Shown here one piece after another: positions 16,526 to 28,800 of a DNA stretch of 64,000 nucleotides. The stretch lies in NCBI GenBank assembly GCA_013298625.1, contig JAAFIF010000042.1, forward strand, positions 1 through 64,000. The letters run 5' to 3'. Numbering within the stretch: the stretch's first letter is position 1; each line of letters starts with the position of its first letter. Under the pieces are notes generated by a model, which worked only from the letters and a program-made list of their open reading frames with translations, was not told where the DNA came from and did not search any database. The position numbers and the translations under genes were made by a program. Source of the DNA: Myxococcales bacterium (GTDB taxonomy: Bacteria > Myxococcota_A > Polyangia > Polyangiales > Ga0077539).

Positions 16526-19096
16526 TCACCGTCGCGCAGGCGGCGGGCTCGCGGTCGTCGGGTCCTCAGGAAAAGGGTGCCTCGGGTACTTTCGCCGCAG
16601 CTCTTTGGCGATCGCGGGATAGTGCTTGCTCCAGAACCCGGCGAGGTCGGTGGTCACTTGCACGGCGCGGTGGTTGGGCGCGAGCAAGTGCAGCACGAGT
16701 GCGACGCGGCCGCGCGCGATGCGAGGGCCGTCGGCCATGCCGAAGAAGTCTTGCAGCCGCGACTCGATGTAGGGCGCAGCGTCTTGGGGATATTCGATCT
16801 TCACGCGCCTTCCGCCGGGGAGCTCGACGCGCTCGGGGGCGGCTTCGTCGAGCAGCCGTCGCTGCGCGGACTCGAGTCCTTCGAGCACGAGCGCGGCGAG
16901 GTCGGCCTTGCGCAGCTCGTCGAACGAGCGCATCCCGACGCACGCCTCGCGCACGAGCGCTTGCAGCGCGCGCTCGTCGCTCTCGGGCATGGAGGCCTCG
17001 CCGAAGTTTGCGCGGACGAAGCGCATGCGGGCGAGGGCGCGGTCGAGCGAGTCTCCGTCGACGAAGTGGCGCACGCCCTTGGCGATGGCGGCGGTGGCGA
17101 GGGCGTCGGCGACGAGGGCGGGGTCTGGCTCGCGCACGAGGGACTCGTCGAGCACGAGCGCGCCGTACACGATGCGTCGCTTGACCGTGACCTGCTCGCG
17201 CTCTTTGTCGAAGAGGGCTTCGACGCGGTCTTCGCACTGGTCGGTGTAGAGGTCGAGGAGCCAGTCGGGCTCGATTCCGCTCGCGGTGCGGACGGTGACG
17301 GTCGATCCGCGGCCGTCGTTGCGCTCTTCGGCGTCGAGGGCGACGACGAAGTCTTGACCGTGCGCGGCGGACTCGGCGCGGAGCTTCGCGGTTCCGCCGA
17401 AGGCGAAGACGAGCTCGGCGCCGTCGCTGGCGCGGCCGGTGTTGTTGGCGGGGTAGCGCACCTTGGCGACGCGGTCGGCGAAGCCCGTGAGCGCGCAGAT
17501 GCGCAGGGCGTGGTCGTATTCTGTCCCGCCCTTCGGAGGCTCTGCGCGGTCGCGGGCCATGCGCGCGAGCTGCTTGAACGCGCGCTCTGCGGACGCGACG
17601 GCGCTCGGCTCGAGGCCCGCTGTACGGGCGTTGTCGAAGCGGCCGCGGCCGTTGTCAGCGAGGGCGTCGTCGAAGCGTTCGAGCAGGGCGGTGAGGTCGG
17701 ACTCGCCGCGCTCGACGAAGCGCTTTTCGTCTCCGCCGCGGGCGCGGATGTCTCGTTCGGACAAGAGCGCGGCCATCATGGCGGCGTCTCGGGCGACGCC
17801 TCGGCGCTCACCCTCGACGAGCATCCTGGCGAGCCTCGGGTGCAGCGGAAACCGCAGCATCGCCCGTCCGTTGTCGGTCACCGCGCCGCCTGCGTCGATG
17901 GCGTCGAGCCTGCGCAAGAGCGTCTGTGCGGCGTCGAGGGCGGCCTGAGGAGGCGGCTCGAACCAGGCCCAGTCGCCGCGTCGATCGAGGCCCGAAGCGC
18001 GCAGCGAGAGGAGCATTTGCGTGAGGTCGAGCCGCGCGATTTCGGGCGCTTCGAAGGCGGGTCGCGTCTCGAAATCGTGCTGCGTGTACAGGCGCAGGCA
18101 GCGGCCGGGGCGGGTGCGGCCTGCGCGGCCTGCGCGCTGGGTGGCCGAGGCCTTCGAGACCCTGGCGACGCGCAGGACGGGGAGGCCCGACCACGGGGCG
18201 TGCGAGGCGATGCGCGCGAGGCCCGAGTCGATGACGGCGACGACGCCGTCGATGGTGACGGAGGTCTCGGCGACGTTGGTGGACAGGACGACCTTGCGTT
18301 TGTCCTGCTTCTTGACCGCGCGATCTTGCTCTTCGGGAGAGAGCTCTCCGTGCAGCGGCAGCACGAGCAGGTCCGCTTTGCGCGCGGTGGCCGCGAGGGC
18401 CTCGGCGCACTTTCGGATCTCTGCGGCGCCCGGAAGAAACACCAGCACATCGCCGTCGAGCCCTTCGTCGACGAGCTTGCGAACGGCGCTGGCGACCTGC
18501 TCGGCGAGGGGGCGCTCGTCGGTGCGCGGGGCGTGTTCGACGGCGACGTCGAAGCGTCGGCCGGGGCTCTTCAGCTCGGGGCAGCGCCCGAGAAACTGCG
18601 CGACGGGGGCGGCGTCGAGGGTGGCGGACATGACGACGATGCGCAGCTCGGGGCGGGCCCGTTGCTGCACGGCGCGGAGCCAGGCGAGGGCGATGTCACC
18701 GTCGATGTGGCGTTCGTGAAACTCGTCGAGGACGACGCACGACACGCCGCGCAGCTCGCCGCCGGCGATGAGCTTGCGGGTGAGGACTCCTTCGGTGACG
18801 AAGCGAACGTGGGTGTCTTTGCTGCTCTGCTCGTCGTAGCGGACCTGGTAGCCGACGGTTCGGCCGAGGGGCTCGTCGAGCTCGTCGGCGACGCGGCGGG
18901 CGGCCATGCGTGCGGCGAGCCTGCGCGGCTGCAGGACGACGATCTCGCCGTCGCGAGCGAAGCCTGCGTCGAGCAGGGCGCGGGGGACGCGGGTGGTCTT
19001 TCCGGCGCCGGGTGGGGCTTCGAGGACGAGCGAGGGGTTGTCGCGCAGCGAGGCGACGAGCGAAGGGAGGACGTGGTCGATCGGGAGTTCGATCAT
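16526..19096 (-). CDS. hrpB: ATP-dependent DExH helicase HrpB
   Basis: An 856-aa DExH-box RNA helicase of the HrpB family (E. coli about 810 aa). Motif I is PPGAGKTT at about residues 28-35, motif II is LDEFHER near 117, motif III is SAT, motif V is TNVAETSVTI and motif VI is QRAGRAGR. The middle holds the HA2/ratchet region and the last 130 residues the HrpB-specific C-terminal domain (KIEYPQ, FGMADGPRIARGRV, LLAPNHRAVQVTTDLAGFW). The ATG at 19096 gives the family N-terminus directly before motif I; the longer frame upstream runs through a divergent gene and is not used. HrpB is dispensable in most bacteria and probably acts on RNA or RNP. It precedes the 1066-aa gene on the same strand by 42 nt and may be cotranscribed with it. 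Confidence 0.96.
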   Translation of the reverse strand: MIELPIDHVLPSLVASLRDNPSLVLEAPPGAGKTTRVPRALLDAGFARDGEIVVLQPRRLAARMAARRVADELDEPLGRTVGYQVRYDEQSSKDTHVRFVTEGVLTRKLIAGGELRGVSCVVLDEFHERHIDGDIALAWLRAVQQRARPELRIVVMSATLDAAPVAQFLGRCPELKSPGRRFDVAVEHAPRTDERPLAEQVASAVRKLVDEGLDGDVLVFLPGAAEIRKCAEALAATARKADLLVLPLHGELSPEEQDRAVKKQDKRKVVLSTNVAETSVTIDGVVAVIDSGLARIASHAPWSGLPVLRVARVSKASATQRAGRAGRTRPGRCLRLYTQHDFETRPAFEAPEIARLDLTQMLLSLRASGLDRRGDWAWFEPPPQAALDAAQTLLRRLDAIDAGGAVTDNGRAMLRFPLHPRLARMLVEGERRGVARDAAMMAALLSERDIRARGGDEKRFVERGESDLTALLERFDDALADNGRGRFDNARTAGLEPSAVASAERAFKQLARMARDRAEPPKGGTEYDHALRICALTGFADRVAKVRYPANNTGRASDGAELVFAFGGTAKLRAESAAHGQDFVVALDAEERNDGRGSTVTVRTASGIEPDWLLDLYTDQCEDRVEALFDKEREQVTVKRRIVYGALVLDESLVREPDPALVADALATAAIAKGVRHFVDGDSLDRALARMRFVRANFGEASMPESDERALQALVREACVGMRSFDELRKADLAALVLEGLESAQRRLLDEAAPERVELPGGRRVKIEYPQDAAPYIESRLQDFFGMADGPRIARGRVALVLHLLAPNHRAVQVTTDLAGFWSKHYPAIAKELRRKYPRHPFPEDPTTASPPPARR

Positions 19097-19249
19097 TCGA
19101 GTGGGCAGAAGGTGGTGATACAGCAAGTGGGCCCGCTGAGAGCGATGCCGAGTCTGGGCGAGGTTGACGAGACCGGCGAGTCGGGGATAGGCTGCCGATA
19201 AGTCGGGGGACTCCCTGACGAGCACACAGAGACTCTTCAGGGCAGGTGG

Positions 19250-19783
19250 ATGGTGATTCGGCGGGACGTTCGGCAGGCAAATGGGCGATTGCTGGCGCGT
19301 TGGTTGTGCGCGATCGGGCTCGCGGCGGCGCTCGCAGCGTGTGGCAACGGAACGTCCCCCGGTGATGCCGCGGTGGACGTGCGCGAAGACGGGGATTTCA
19401 ACTTTCCACGATCGGCGTTTTGCGCGCGTCTCGAAGACAGCGGGTATCGCTACGGGTTTCAGAGTTATTGTCGGCTCGGCGCGGCCGAGGGTGAGCGGTG
19501 TCAGTTTGATCCGACGATCGACACGTCTGCGTGGGGGTATTGCGCGAGCGTGACGGCGTCGACCGGCGGAGCGTTCGCGGCATACGACCGCAACCACCGC
19601 GTACCGAAGATTTGCGTGTTGAATCAGCGCGGCAGTCCCGCGTGGTGTCCACAGTATGGTGAGGGACAGCCCGTGGATGCGCCCAACAACCCGTGCGTAC
19701 CGGAGGCGCAGGCGCAGTGCGTGCGATTCGATCCTCCGGACAGCGGGTTTCGATGGGCGTGCGTGCCGTTTCACTGTGATTGA
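19250..19783 (+). CDS. Small Cys-containing lipoprotein, function unknown
   Basis: A 177-aa predicted lipoprotein. The N-terminus has Arg-rich charge, a hydrophobic stretch and a lipobox LAAC. The mature part holds about nine Cys, probably disulfide-paired, and ends in WACVPFHCD. No family is recognised. It is divergent from hrpB, sharing a 150-nt gap, and lies about 100 nt ahead of the SpvB/RHS gene on the same strand. Confidence 0.75.
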   Translation: MVIRRDVRQANGRLLARWLCAIGLAAALAACGNGTSPGDAAVDVREDGDFNFPRSAFCARLEDSGYRYGFQSYCRLGAAEGERCQFDPTIDTSAWGYCASVTASTGGAFAAYDRNHRVPKICVLNQRGSPAWCPQYGEGQPVDAPNNPCVPEAQAQCVRFDPPDSGFRWACVPFHCD

Positions 19784-19886
19784 TCAGTAGAGTTTGTGGG
19801 TATACCTGACGGGCGGGGCTCTTCAGGGGTGGTTCGAAGAAACGCGCGATGCGAGTCGCGTCGCGTGGAGTCGAAGGAGTGCGGTG

Positions 19887-22800
19887 ATGGATCGAGCGAT
19901 GATTCGTGGGCGGGCGGCGATGATCGTTGCGATGGTGTGCGGCGCGTGCGCGGGGCCGCCGCAGAGTGAGCGCGCGAGGGAAGCGCCGAGCGTCCAGCCG
20001 CGACCGGCGCAGAACTCGTCCATCACTGGGCGGGCCGAGCAGCGATTGCCCCGCGTCGACACGACGCGCGTGCCGACGCGCGCGTTGGTGCTCGGTCGGC
20101 ACGATGTCCAGCTCGCGCAGCACAGCGAAGTCGAGCACGTCGAGCGCCTGTTCGACGGTGACGTGTCGACCGCGCCGACCATGGCTGTCGGCGCGACGGT
20201 GCGGCTGCGCGTCGGCGCTGGCGTGATCAGCTCGCTGCGGGTGTTCGGCGCGATCGACGGATGGGTCGAGCTTCGCTCGCTGCAACGCGGGCAGTGGCAG
20301 CGAGTCGAGATCGACCTTCGCGCGATTCCGCGCGCGGCAGACCGTTGGCGAACGATCGCGATCCCCACCGCAGCAACCAGCAGCGAGATCGAGCTGAAGT
20401 TCTCCGACACGGCCGTCGCTTCTGCTCCGAGCGAGATCGAGGCGTGGGGCCGCGTTGAAGAGCAACCACCCTCGCGATGGCTGGCCGAAAGGCTCGTGAA
20501 CAGCACCGCTGGGTTCGAGAGAATCGCCGGGCGCGGCAATGCTCGACGAGTGTCGACGCTCGACCTCGACCGCGAGCCAGACGCAGGACGTTTCGTGCTG
20601 TCGCGCACGGCGGATGCGCTTCCTTGTCGACGGGCGTTTCTTCGGTATTCGCTCGATGGCGCCGCGCACTGGACGCACGTGACCAAGGCGCTCAACGGCG
20701 CGTCGCTCGGGCCCGCCTCGGCGTCTCGTCCCGGCTTCGGGGGGATTCAAATTGAAGAGGTGCCCGCGAGCTTGGTCCGCGCCGGCGACAACGAGCTGCG
20801 CTTCGGCGTCGTGAGACCGCTGGATCCGGCGGGCTATCTCGCGTCGGACGTGGAGTTGCTCTGCGCGACATCGGGGCTCGCGTCGATCGCGGACGTCGAG
20901 CGTCCAGCGAGCGCGCTCATCGACGGCGACGCGACGTCGTCGGTCACCGGAACGACCGCGACGGCGAGCCGCTCGCTGACGTGGGATTTCGGGGGACGAG
21001 CGCAAGCGCACACGGTTTCGTTTCGCCTCGACGTGCCGTCGGAAGGAGCGCTCGAGCTGACTGCAGACGGGGCGCGCACGGTCCAGCGGATTCCGCTCAG
21101 CGGACGACAGATCGGCTGGCACGATTTCGAGTTGCCCGACGCGTGGCCGGCGTCCGGCGCGGTCACGGTGCGCGTCGCGCTGCCGAGCGAGGGCCTCGGC
21201 TCGATCTCGGAAGTGCGAATCGGAGCGAGTCCTGTCGCAAGCGAAGACCATGCCCGTTTGGTGATCACCTGGCCTCACGCGGGTGAGTGCGTCGACGGAC
21301 GAATGCACGTTCGCGGGTTCGTGACGGGCGCAGCAGCGACGGCGAATTGGACCGTCAGCGCCGGCACCCGAACGAGCGCTCTCGACGCAAATAGCGGATT
21401 TTCACTGACCGACGTCGCGGTGTCGGTCGACAGCGCCGATGAGATCGAGATTCGCGCGACCGACGGGAACCAGCGACTGTCTCGGTGGATTCCTGTCTCG
21501 CGCTGCGAGTCGACGGCGCCTCGCTCCGTCGCGGGCGCGCAAGACGAGGGCGCGCCGCTTTCGGTATGGGCCGAGCCGAGCCGAGACGCGGTGCTCGCCG
21601 GTGGGGGGCTGCGCGTCGAGATTCCGCGCGGCGCGGTGAGCTCGAGCACTCGAGTGACGGCGAGGCCGTTGGCCGCCGCGTCGGTGCGCGAGATGGACTC
21701 GGGAATGGCCAACGTGACCGCCGGCCGCGGCGCGTGGCGACTCGGCCCGAGTCCGATGCGGTTTCTTCATCACGTGAAGATCTCGCTGCCGTTCGACCGT
21801 GCGGCGCTCCCGGCAGGAAAGACCGAGCGCGACGTGCAGCTCTTCTACTTCGACGAGGCGTCGCGCCGCTGGAACGCCGTTTCGTCGGAGGCGCACGACG
21901 GCGTTGTGACGGCCCGCACCGATCACTTCACGGATTGGGTGGCCGCGACGGTCACGAACCCGGACTCGCCAGAGAGCTCGGCGTCCGACGGTCAATCGGT
22001 CGGCGCGCTCGGCGCTGGCCATCCGCTGGCGGGCGTGCACGGCGCTTCTGCGCCTGCGGTGAACGCTCAAGGAACAGCGACGACGTCGTTTCCGATCGTC
22101 GTGCCGCCGGGCCGGCACGGCATGCAGCCTTCGATCAGCCTGTCGTACGACAGCAGCTCGGGCGGCTCGATCGTAGGGCACGGGTGGTCCCTCGGCCTTC
22201 CCTCGATTGCGATCGACACGCGGTTCGGAGTGCCGACGCACAACGGCGGCGAGACTTACTTGCTGAACGGCGCAGCGCTCGTCTGGGTCGAGCGACTCTC
22301 GAGCGCTGGAGGCGAAACTCGTGATCGCTTCGAGCCTCGTGTGCTGACGTCTGGACTGCGGGTCGTTCGCGTGCAGACAGGCGCCGTCGTCACGTGGGAG
22401 GTGACTGATCCGAGCGGCACCGTCTCGTACTTCGGAACCGACGCGAGCGCGCGGCTCTCGGCGCCGGCAGGCGCGTCCGCGCCCTCCCTGCCTGCGAGCA
22501 CCGAGCCGAGCGACCGTCTCTATACGACATCAACCGAGCGGACCGGCGTCTGGCATCTGTCGAAGGTGATCGACAATTTCGGAAACACGATTCAGTACAA
22601 CTATCAGAAAGAGACTGGGGATCTCGACCGGGCGGCTCCCTCCGAGCCGGCCGAGCCGTGGGTCGCGATCGCGCCGTCCACGATCGTGTACACCGGACAC
22701 GTGAGCGGCGTCCCAGCGGCGCACTTCGAGGTGCACTTCGAGAGCGACACGACGCGCGCCGACGTCGCGGTCTCTGCGCGGTTTGGATTCGTCGCTCGAT

Positions 22801-25800
22801 CCGCGCGCAGAATCACGGCGATCAACGTCAGTGCTGGGGGGGCGTTGGTGCGTCGCTACCAGCTCGACTACCGAGTCGGCGACTTCGGCAAGACCCTGCT
22901 TCAGCGCGTGATCGTCCGCGGCAGCGACGGCATCTCCGAGCTGTTTCGCAACGAATTCGACTACCACACCGCGCAGCGCGACAGCGGCAACAACCTCGGT
23001 TTTGTTCGTGCGCAGCAGTGGTCATCCACCGCCGCGCCCTACGCGCTCGAAGCGGGGTACGGCAAGGGCGGCGGAGTCAACGTGTTCGCAGGCGTCGGCG
23101 ATCCTGCGTTCTTCGTGAACATCGGCGCAGGAGTCGGCGTGGATGGGAGCAGCGCAGACAACGACGTCGCCAGCACCGACGTCAACGGCGATGGTCTGAT
23201 CGACTTCATCAATCGACAAGGAAACGTTCGCTACAACTCCTTCGCGGCGACGGGCGGCGTGATCGACCGAACCGCGGGAGTGCTGATCAATCAGACTCTT
23301 CCGCTGCAGATCCCTACGCCGTTTCTCTGGGAAGAGGCAGTGTCGCTCGGTGGTCGGGTGGGCGTGAGTCTGTTCACCGGTCGCGGCGCGCTCGGCGCGA
23401 CTGTCGGAGGTACTTGGAATTCGAACACGTCGATGTTCTTGGATGTCGATGGCGACGGTCGCCCAGATATTGTCAACGGCACGACACAAGAGGAAGGACA
23501 CCCGGTACTCTCTGTTCGACTCAATCCCGTGCAAATGGCGCGAGGCTCGTTTGGAGTGCCTCAGCCGGGGGGCGCGATCGACCGCGATTTTCGCATCGGC
23601 GGATTGCAGTTGGTGCCGACGGAGCGGAGCATCGATTTGCCGCCAGACCTCGCTGGAGGCCAGCAGTTCTATCGCACCGCGCCGCTCGTGCGCTGGACCT
23701 CGCAGATTCAAGGAAAAGTTCGACTGAGCGGTGTGATCGAGCGGGTCGGCTCTGGAGGTGACGGCGTCGAGCTTCAGGTGTTCGTCGCGCGGGGCATGAC
23801 ACGAGCGCCTGCGGGAGCGCCGGAGTGGTCGACGACCTTGGGCGCTGGCACCTGCACCCCATCGGGCAGCAACGGCTGCGACGGCAGCGCGCCGCCAGAG
23901 TTCTCTGTGTCTGCGGGGGATCGCATTTATTTCTTGGTGAAGCCCAAGAACAACATCGACGGTGACACGGTGTTCTGGAATCCGCGGCTCGAGGTCGTGG
24001 AGTCCTACGGGTGCCCCTCGCAAATCCAAGGCGATCTTGTGTTTTGCGTGCCCAACGCCCCGCCGGGTACGTACTTCGATCGGGCGGCGGACTTTCGCTT
24101 GGCCGATCGAGACATCGTCGGATTTACCGCGAGCAGCGCAGGGACCGTTGAGATCAACGCGACGTTCGCTTCGTCGACTCCGGTGGTGGCGAAGCTCTAT
24201 CGCCGCAGGCGCGTGAGCGCGACGCCACCGCCCGTCGTCACGGCCTCGGGGCTCACCGCTGCAGAATTGACGGCGTTGTTCTCTGCGACGCTCGAACCGA
24301 CGGTGACCGAGGTTCACTCCTGGCCGGCGATGGCGGGCGGGACGCTGTTTCTCAATGGCGTTCCTGTCGACGAGCGAGACGAGCTGATCGTTCACTTCTT
24401 GCTGCCGATCGGGACGGACCCAGCGACCATCTCGAACTTCACGGGCAACGTTCGGTATGTGAGCCTCATCGAGGCTGGCCTCTCGTACACGATTGGAGCG
24501 TGCGCCCCACCGGCGGGGCTACCGGCGGAAGCTCCGCCGGTGCCAGCCGCAGCGTGGGCCTGCGCGTTGAGCGCCACTACTGCGAGCGGTCGCACCTCGA
24601 TTCCGCAGGCGCTCGTTGTGTCGACCATCGACAGCCCGGCGGTCGCGTGGCTGCGACCAAGTCGTGCGCTTGTCAGCGAGTCCACTCGCTCCGACTCGAT
24701 GTTCGGATTCTATCGCGGCTGGTCGTACGCCGAGTGGAACAGCGAAGTCGCCTTCAGCGATGAAGGCGTCGCGAATCCCTTTCAGCAGACGTATACTGAA
24801 CTCATCGAGGCGGTGACGGCGTCGCCGCGGAGGCCGGTGCTTCCTCCTCGGATGCTGCCCATGCTGCCCAAGCCTGCGGGCTCGCGCTTCGTGCTCGGGG
24901 CGGACGACGGCGTGCATGGGACCGTTCTCGCCGACCTGTCGGCGCCGCTGTGGCGAGGCTCGGGCATCGATTCGTTCGTCACTGCGACCACCCTGAAACC
25001 GTCGTCGCGATCCGTGTTCTTTGTCGACGCGACGGGCAGGGTGCTGCGGACGACGAGCGTCGGCGCCTCCGCGACCGATGCGCCGGGGCTGCGCGCCGGC
25101 TACAGCATGTCGACCGGGGTGAACATCTCGGCGAGCGTCGGACCGGTCGGGGGCTCAGCGTCGTCGACCTCTCTGAGGAGCAACAACGACCTGGACTTCT
25201 TCGACTTCAACGGCGACGGACTGCCAGATTCGGTGCGCTGGACCGCCGCGGGCGGGACCGTTCAGATTCAATTGCCGAGGACAGCGAGCAATCCGGACGG
25301 CGCGTTCAGCCCGCCGATTCCTGTGCATTTTCCGAATATGCGCCCGGGGTTGCGCCAGTCGAACACCTCGCTCGATGTCGGAGGATTCGGATTCGCGACC
25401 GCGGGACAGACGTGGACTGCTCGCTCAGGCGGCAACGGCGTGCAGTTCAGCGCAGGCAACGGACAGGCTGGGCTCGGCCAGTTCGACGGAATGGGCATCG
25501 GCAGCGTCGACATGCTCGACGTCAATGGCGACGGCTTGCCGGACAGCGTGCGAACCACCGAGGAGTCCGGCGCGGTCGTCTATGACGTCGCGTACAACCT
25601 CGGCTATGGATTCTCGCGTCGCGTTCGACTGTCTGGCGGCGGGTCTTTTGACGAGCCCGTTGACGAGCGGGGGGCTTCCCTCGTTGGTACTTTCGTCCGC
25701 CAGAACTGCGGGACGAACGTGCAGGCAGGGTTTCGTCCGATCGGCGCTGGTTTGTCGCTCGGTCGATCGCGGCTGCGCGTGAGCTCGATCGACCTCAACG

Positions 25801-28800
25801 GCGACGGACTCGTGGATCGCGTCTGGCGAAACCGCGGTGAGACCGGGCCGACGGGACCGTTCTGGCATGTGCAGTTCAACCTCGGTGATCGTTGGTCGGC
25901 GGCCGAGAAGTGGGTGCTGCCGGCGTGGGTACCGGGCGCGGAGTTTCCGACGATCGCACCTCCGCCGTGTCTCTCGGACCTGGCTGCGTCCGACGACGAC
26001 CGCAACATGCTCTCGCTGACGAACACCTACTCGATTCCAGTGAGCTTGGGCGTACCGCTCTCGATCTGGACGCCGATCGTGGGAATCCACGTGGACATCG
26101 GCGCTCACTACGAGCACCGCTGGAACGAGACCAACCTGACCATCGGCGACATCGATGGAGATGGCAACGTCGACCAGATCCTGCGCGCGAACAACCGCAT
26201 CTTCGCCCGCGTAAACGACAATGGAAAGGCGAACTTGCTTCGCACGATCACGGGGCCCACTGGGGGCGTGATCACCATCGGCTACGCTCGCGAGGGCAAT
26301 CACATCACGGCCGAAGGGTCGACGGTTCGGCGCGAGATGCCGACGAACCAGTGGGTGATGGCCTCGGTCACCGCGACGGGCCCGCACGCGAGCTCGTACA
26401 CGACGACGTTCGACTATGCCTCGAGCGGCAACTACGATCGCGTCGAGCGTGAGTTCTACGGCTTCGGTACGGTCATCGCGCGTCGCTCCGATGGCGCTCG
26501 CAGCGAGACGTACTTTCACAACCAGGACTATTACCGACGCGGCACCGCCTACGAACAACGCGCGTTTTCTTCGACAGGCATGGTCCTCGGGCGATCGGTC
26601 TCGGAGTGGAGCGCGCCGACTCCAGGCCTCGCGCCGCGGTCAGGCACGTTCTTTCCCAGTCGCACGTCGGAGACGTCGTATCTCTACAATGGCGCGACGA
26701 CCAACCTCGCCGAGTTCGTCGCACAGAGCACCACGACGTACGAGTACGACAGCAATCATCGGCTCCGCGAGATCTTCGATCCGCGCGAGGCTGGGGCGAG
26801 CGACGATCGCCGAACGCAGATCGACTACTATGTCAACACCGCGCGTTGGATCATCGCGGTGAGAGAGGTTCGCCTGCTCGACAGCAGCAACAACGTGGTC
26901 CAGCGTCAGACGAAGGACTTCGATTCTTTCGGGCAAGTTCGGTGGATCGAGAATCTCCTGGTGGGCGGAGTCGATCCCGCGACGGGCACACCTTGGGACG
27001 GATCGGCCGGTCGAAATCCGAAGGTGTCGTTCAAGTACGACTCGTTTGGCAACGTCAGCACCGTGACGGACCCGACGGGCTACCAGCGATCGCTGACGTA
27101 CGATCCTGTCACTCGGTCGAGACCTGTGTCGATCACGGACAGCTTCGGCTACAGCACGCACACCGCGTGGAACTACGGGTTCGGCGCTCCGACCATCTCG
27201 ACCGACAGCAACGGCGTCCAACGCGAGGTTCGCTACGACCAGTTCGGCCGCGTCAAGGAGGTCTATGGCGCGTACGAGTTCGGGACGGTCACCCCGACGT
27301 CTAGCTATTCGTACGCGCTCGGCAGCGGCGGCCCGTTGCCCACAGCACTCTGGGCACAGTCGAGCACGATCGACCCGTCGCATCCGGGCGAGACGATCGA
27401 CGCGATCGTGTTCGTTGACGGACTTGGACGCACGCTCCAGTCGAAGCGAGAGATCACCGTCGAGCTCGCGAGCGGAACGGTTGAAACCGGATTCTCCGTG
27501 AGCGGGCTCACTGAATACGACAGTCTCGGCCGCGCGAGCGCCGTCCACCAGCCATCCTACGCTGGGCCGGGCGTGCCGCTCACGACGCTGTCTCCTATGC
27601 CTCCGTCCAACCCGGAGACCGTCACGTACGACATCTTCGGCCGACTGAAGACGCACGTTCAGCCCAACGGCGACACGACGTCGATCGCGTACGGATTCGC
27701 GCCGATCGCCGGAGTGCTTCGCTCATACGTCGCAGTGACGGATGCGAAACTCCGGACGCGCACGGCGTACTCGGACCTGTCGGGCAACGTCGTGTTGAAC
27801 CGGCAGTCCGTCACGGTCGCGGGCACTCCGACCACGGTCGAGACACAGTACTTCTACGACCTGCTGGACCGGCTCGTCCGTGTCCGTGACGCAGCCGACA
27901 ACGACACCATCGCGACCTACGATTCGCGCGGGCTGATGACCTCGCTGACCAACGCGGACACAGGGTTGGTCGAGTATCAGTACACGCTGGCGGGAGACCT
28001 GGGCGCGAGGATTACGCCGACGCTTCGGAGCAACGGGCAACGAATCTCGTACACGCGAGAGTGGCATCGGTTGTCGAAGATCGAGTACCCGGGTGGCGGC
28101 AACGTGACGTTCTCGTACGGCGCGGCGGGCGCGCCGTTTCACTCGGCTGGCCGCGTGACGACGCTCAGCGATCGATCGGGGACGCAGTCGTTTCAGTACG
28201 GTCGCAACGGCGAGGTGTTGTGGAACAGCCGGACGCTCGTCGCCTTCGGCACGCTCGCGGACCCGACGACGACCGCGATGACGTTCAACTACGACAGCCT
28301 CGGGCGAACGCAGTCGATCACGTACCCAGACGGCGAGAAGGTCGAGTACGAGTACGATCACGGCGGCAACCTTCGCCACGTCGCGAGCGCGGACCGCACG
28401 TACGTCGACGAGATCCGCTACGACCACTACGGTCGTCGTCGCCGGGTGCGCAACGGCAATGGCACGGAGTCCGTGTTCACGTATGATGCGGTGATGCAGC
28501 GCCTGTCGCAGCTGGACACCACGACGAGCCTGGGCGCGACCGCGCTGCAGTCGTTGCGGTATCAGTACGACGGCGTGGGCTTGATCGACCGCATCGAGAA
28601 CGCGATTCCGACCGGCGCGATGCGTGGCTACTCGTTGCGCAAGTTTCAGTACGACGAGAACGATCAGCTGACGCACGCGACGGGCGAGCTCGAGGACGCG
28701 AGCGGGGACAGCCGACGGTTCTCGCTGGACATGGCGTACGACGCGATCGGGCGGATCACGCAGATGAACCAGCTCGACCAGGTGTTTCCGAGCGGCGGAG

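Noticed and set aside
14951-19201. Very long plus-strand open frame of about 1416 codons opposite hrpB and the WGR-domain gene
   Set aside because: It is Arg/Ala/Glu-rich with no domain, and runs across two well-supported minus-strand genes; long antisense frames are common in GC-rich DNA.
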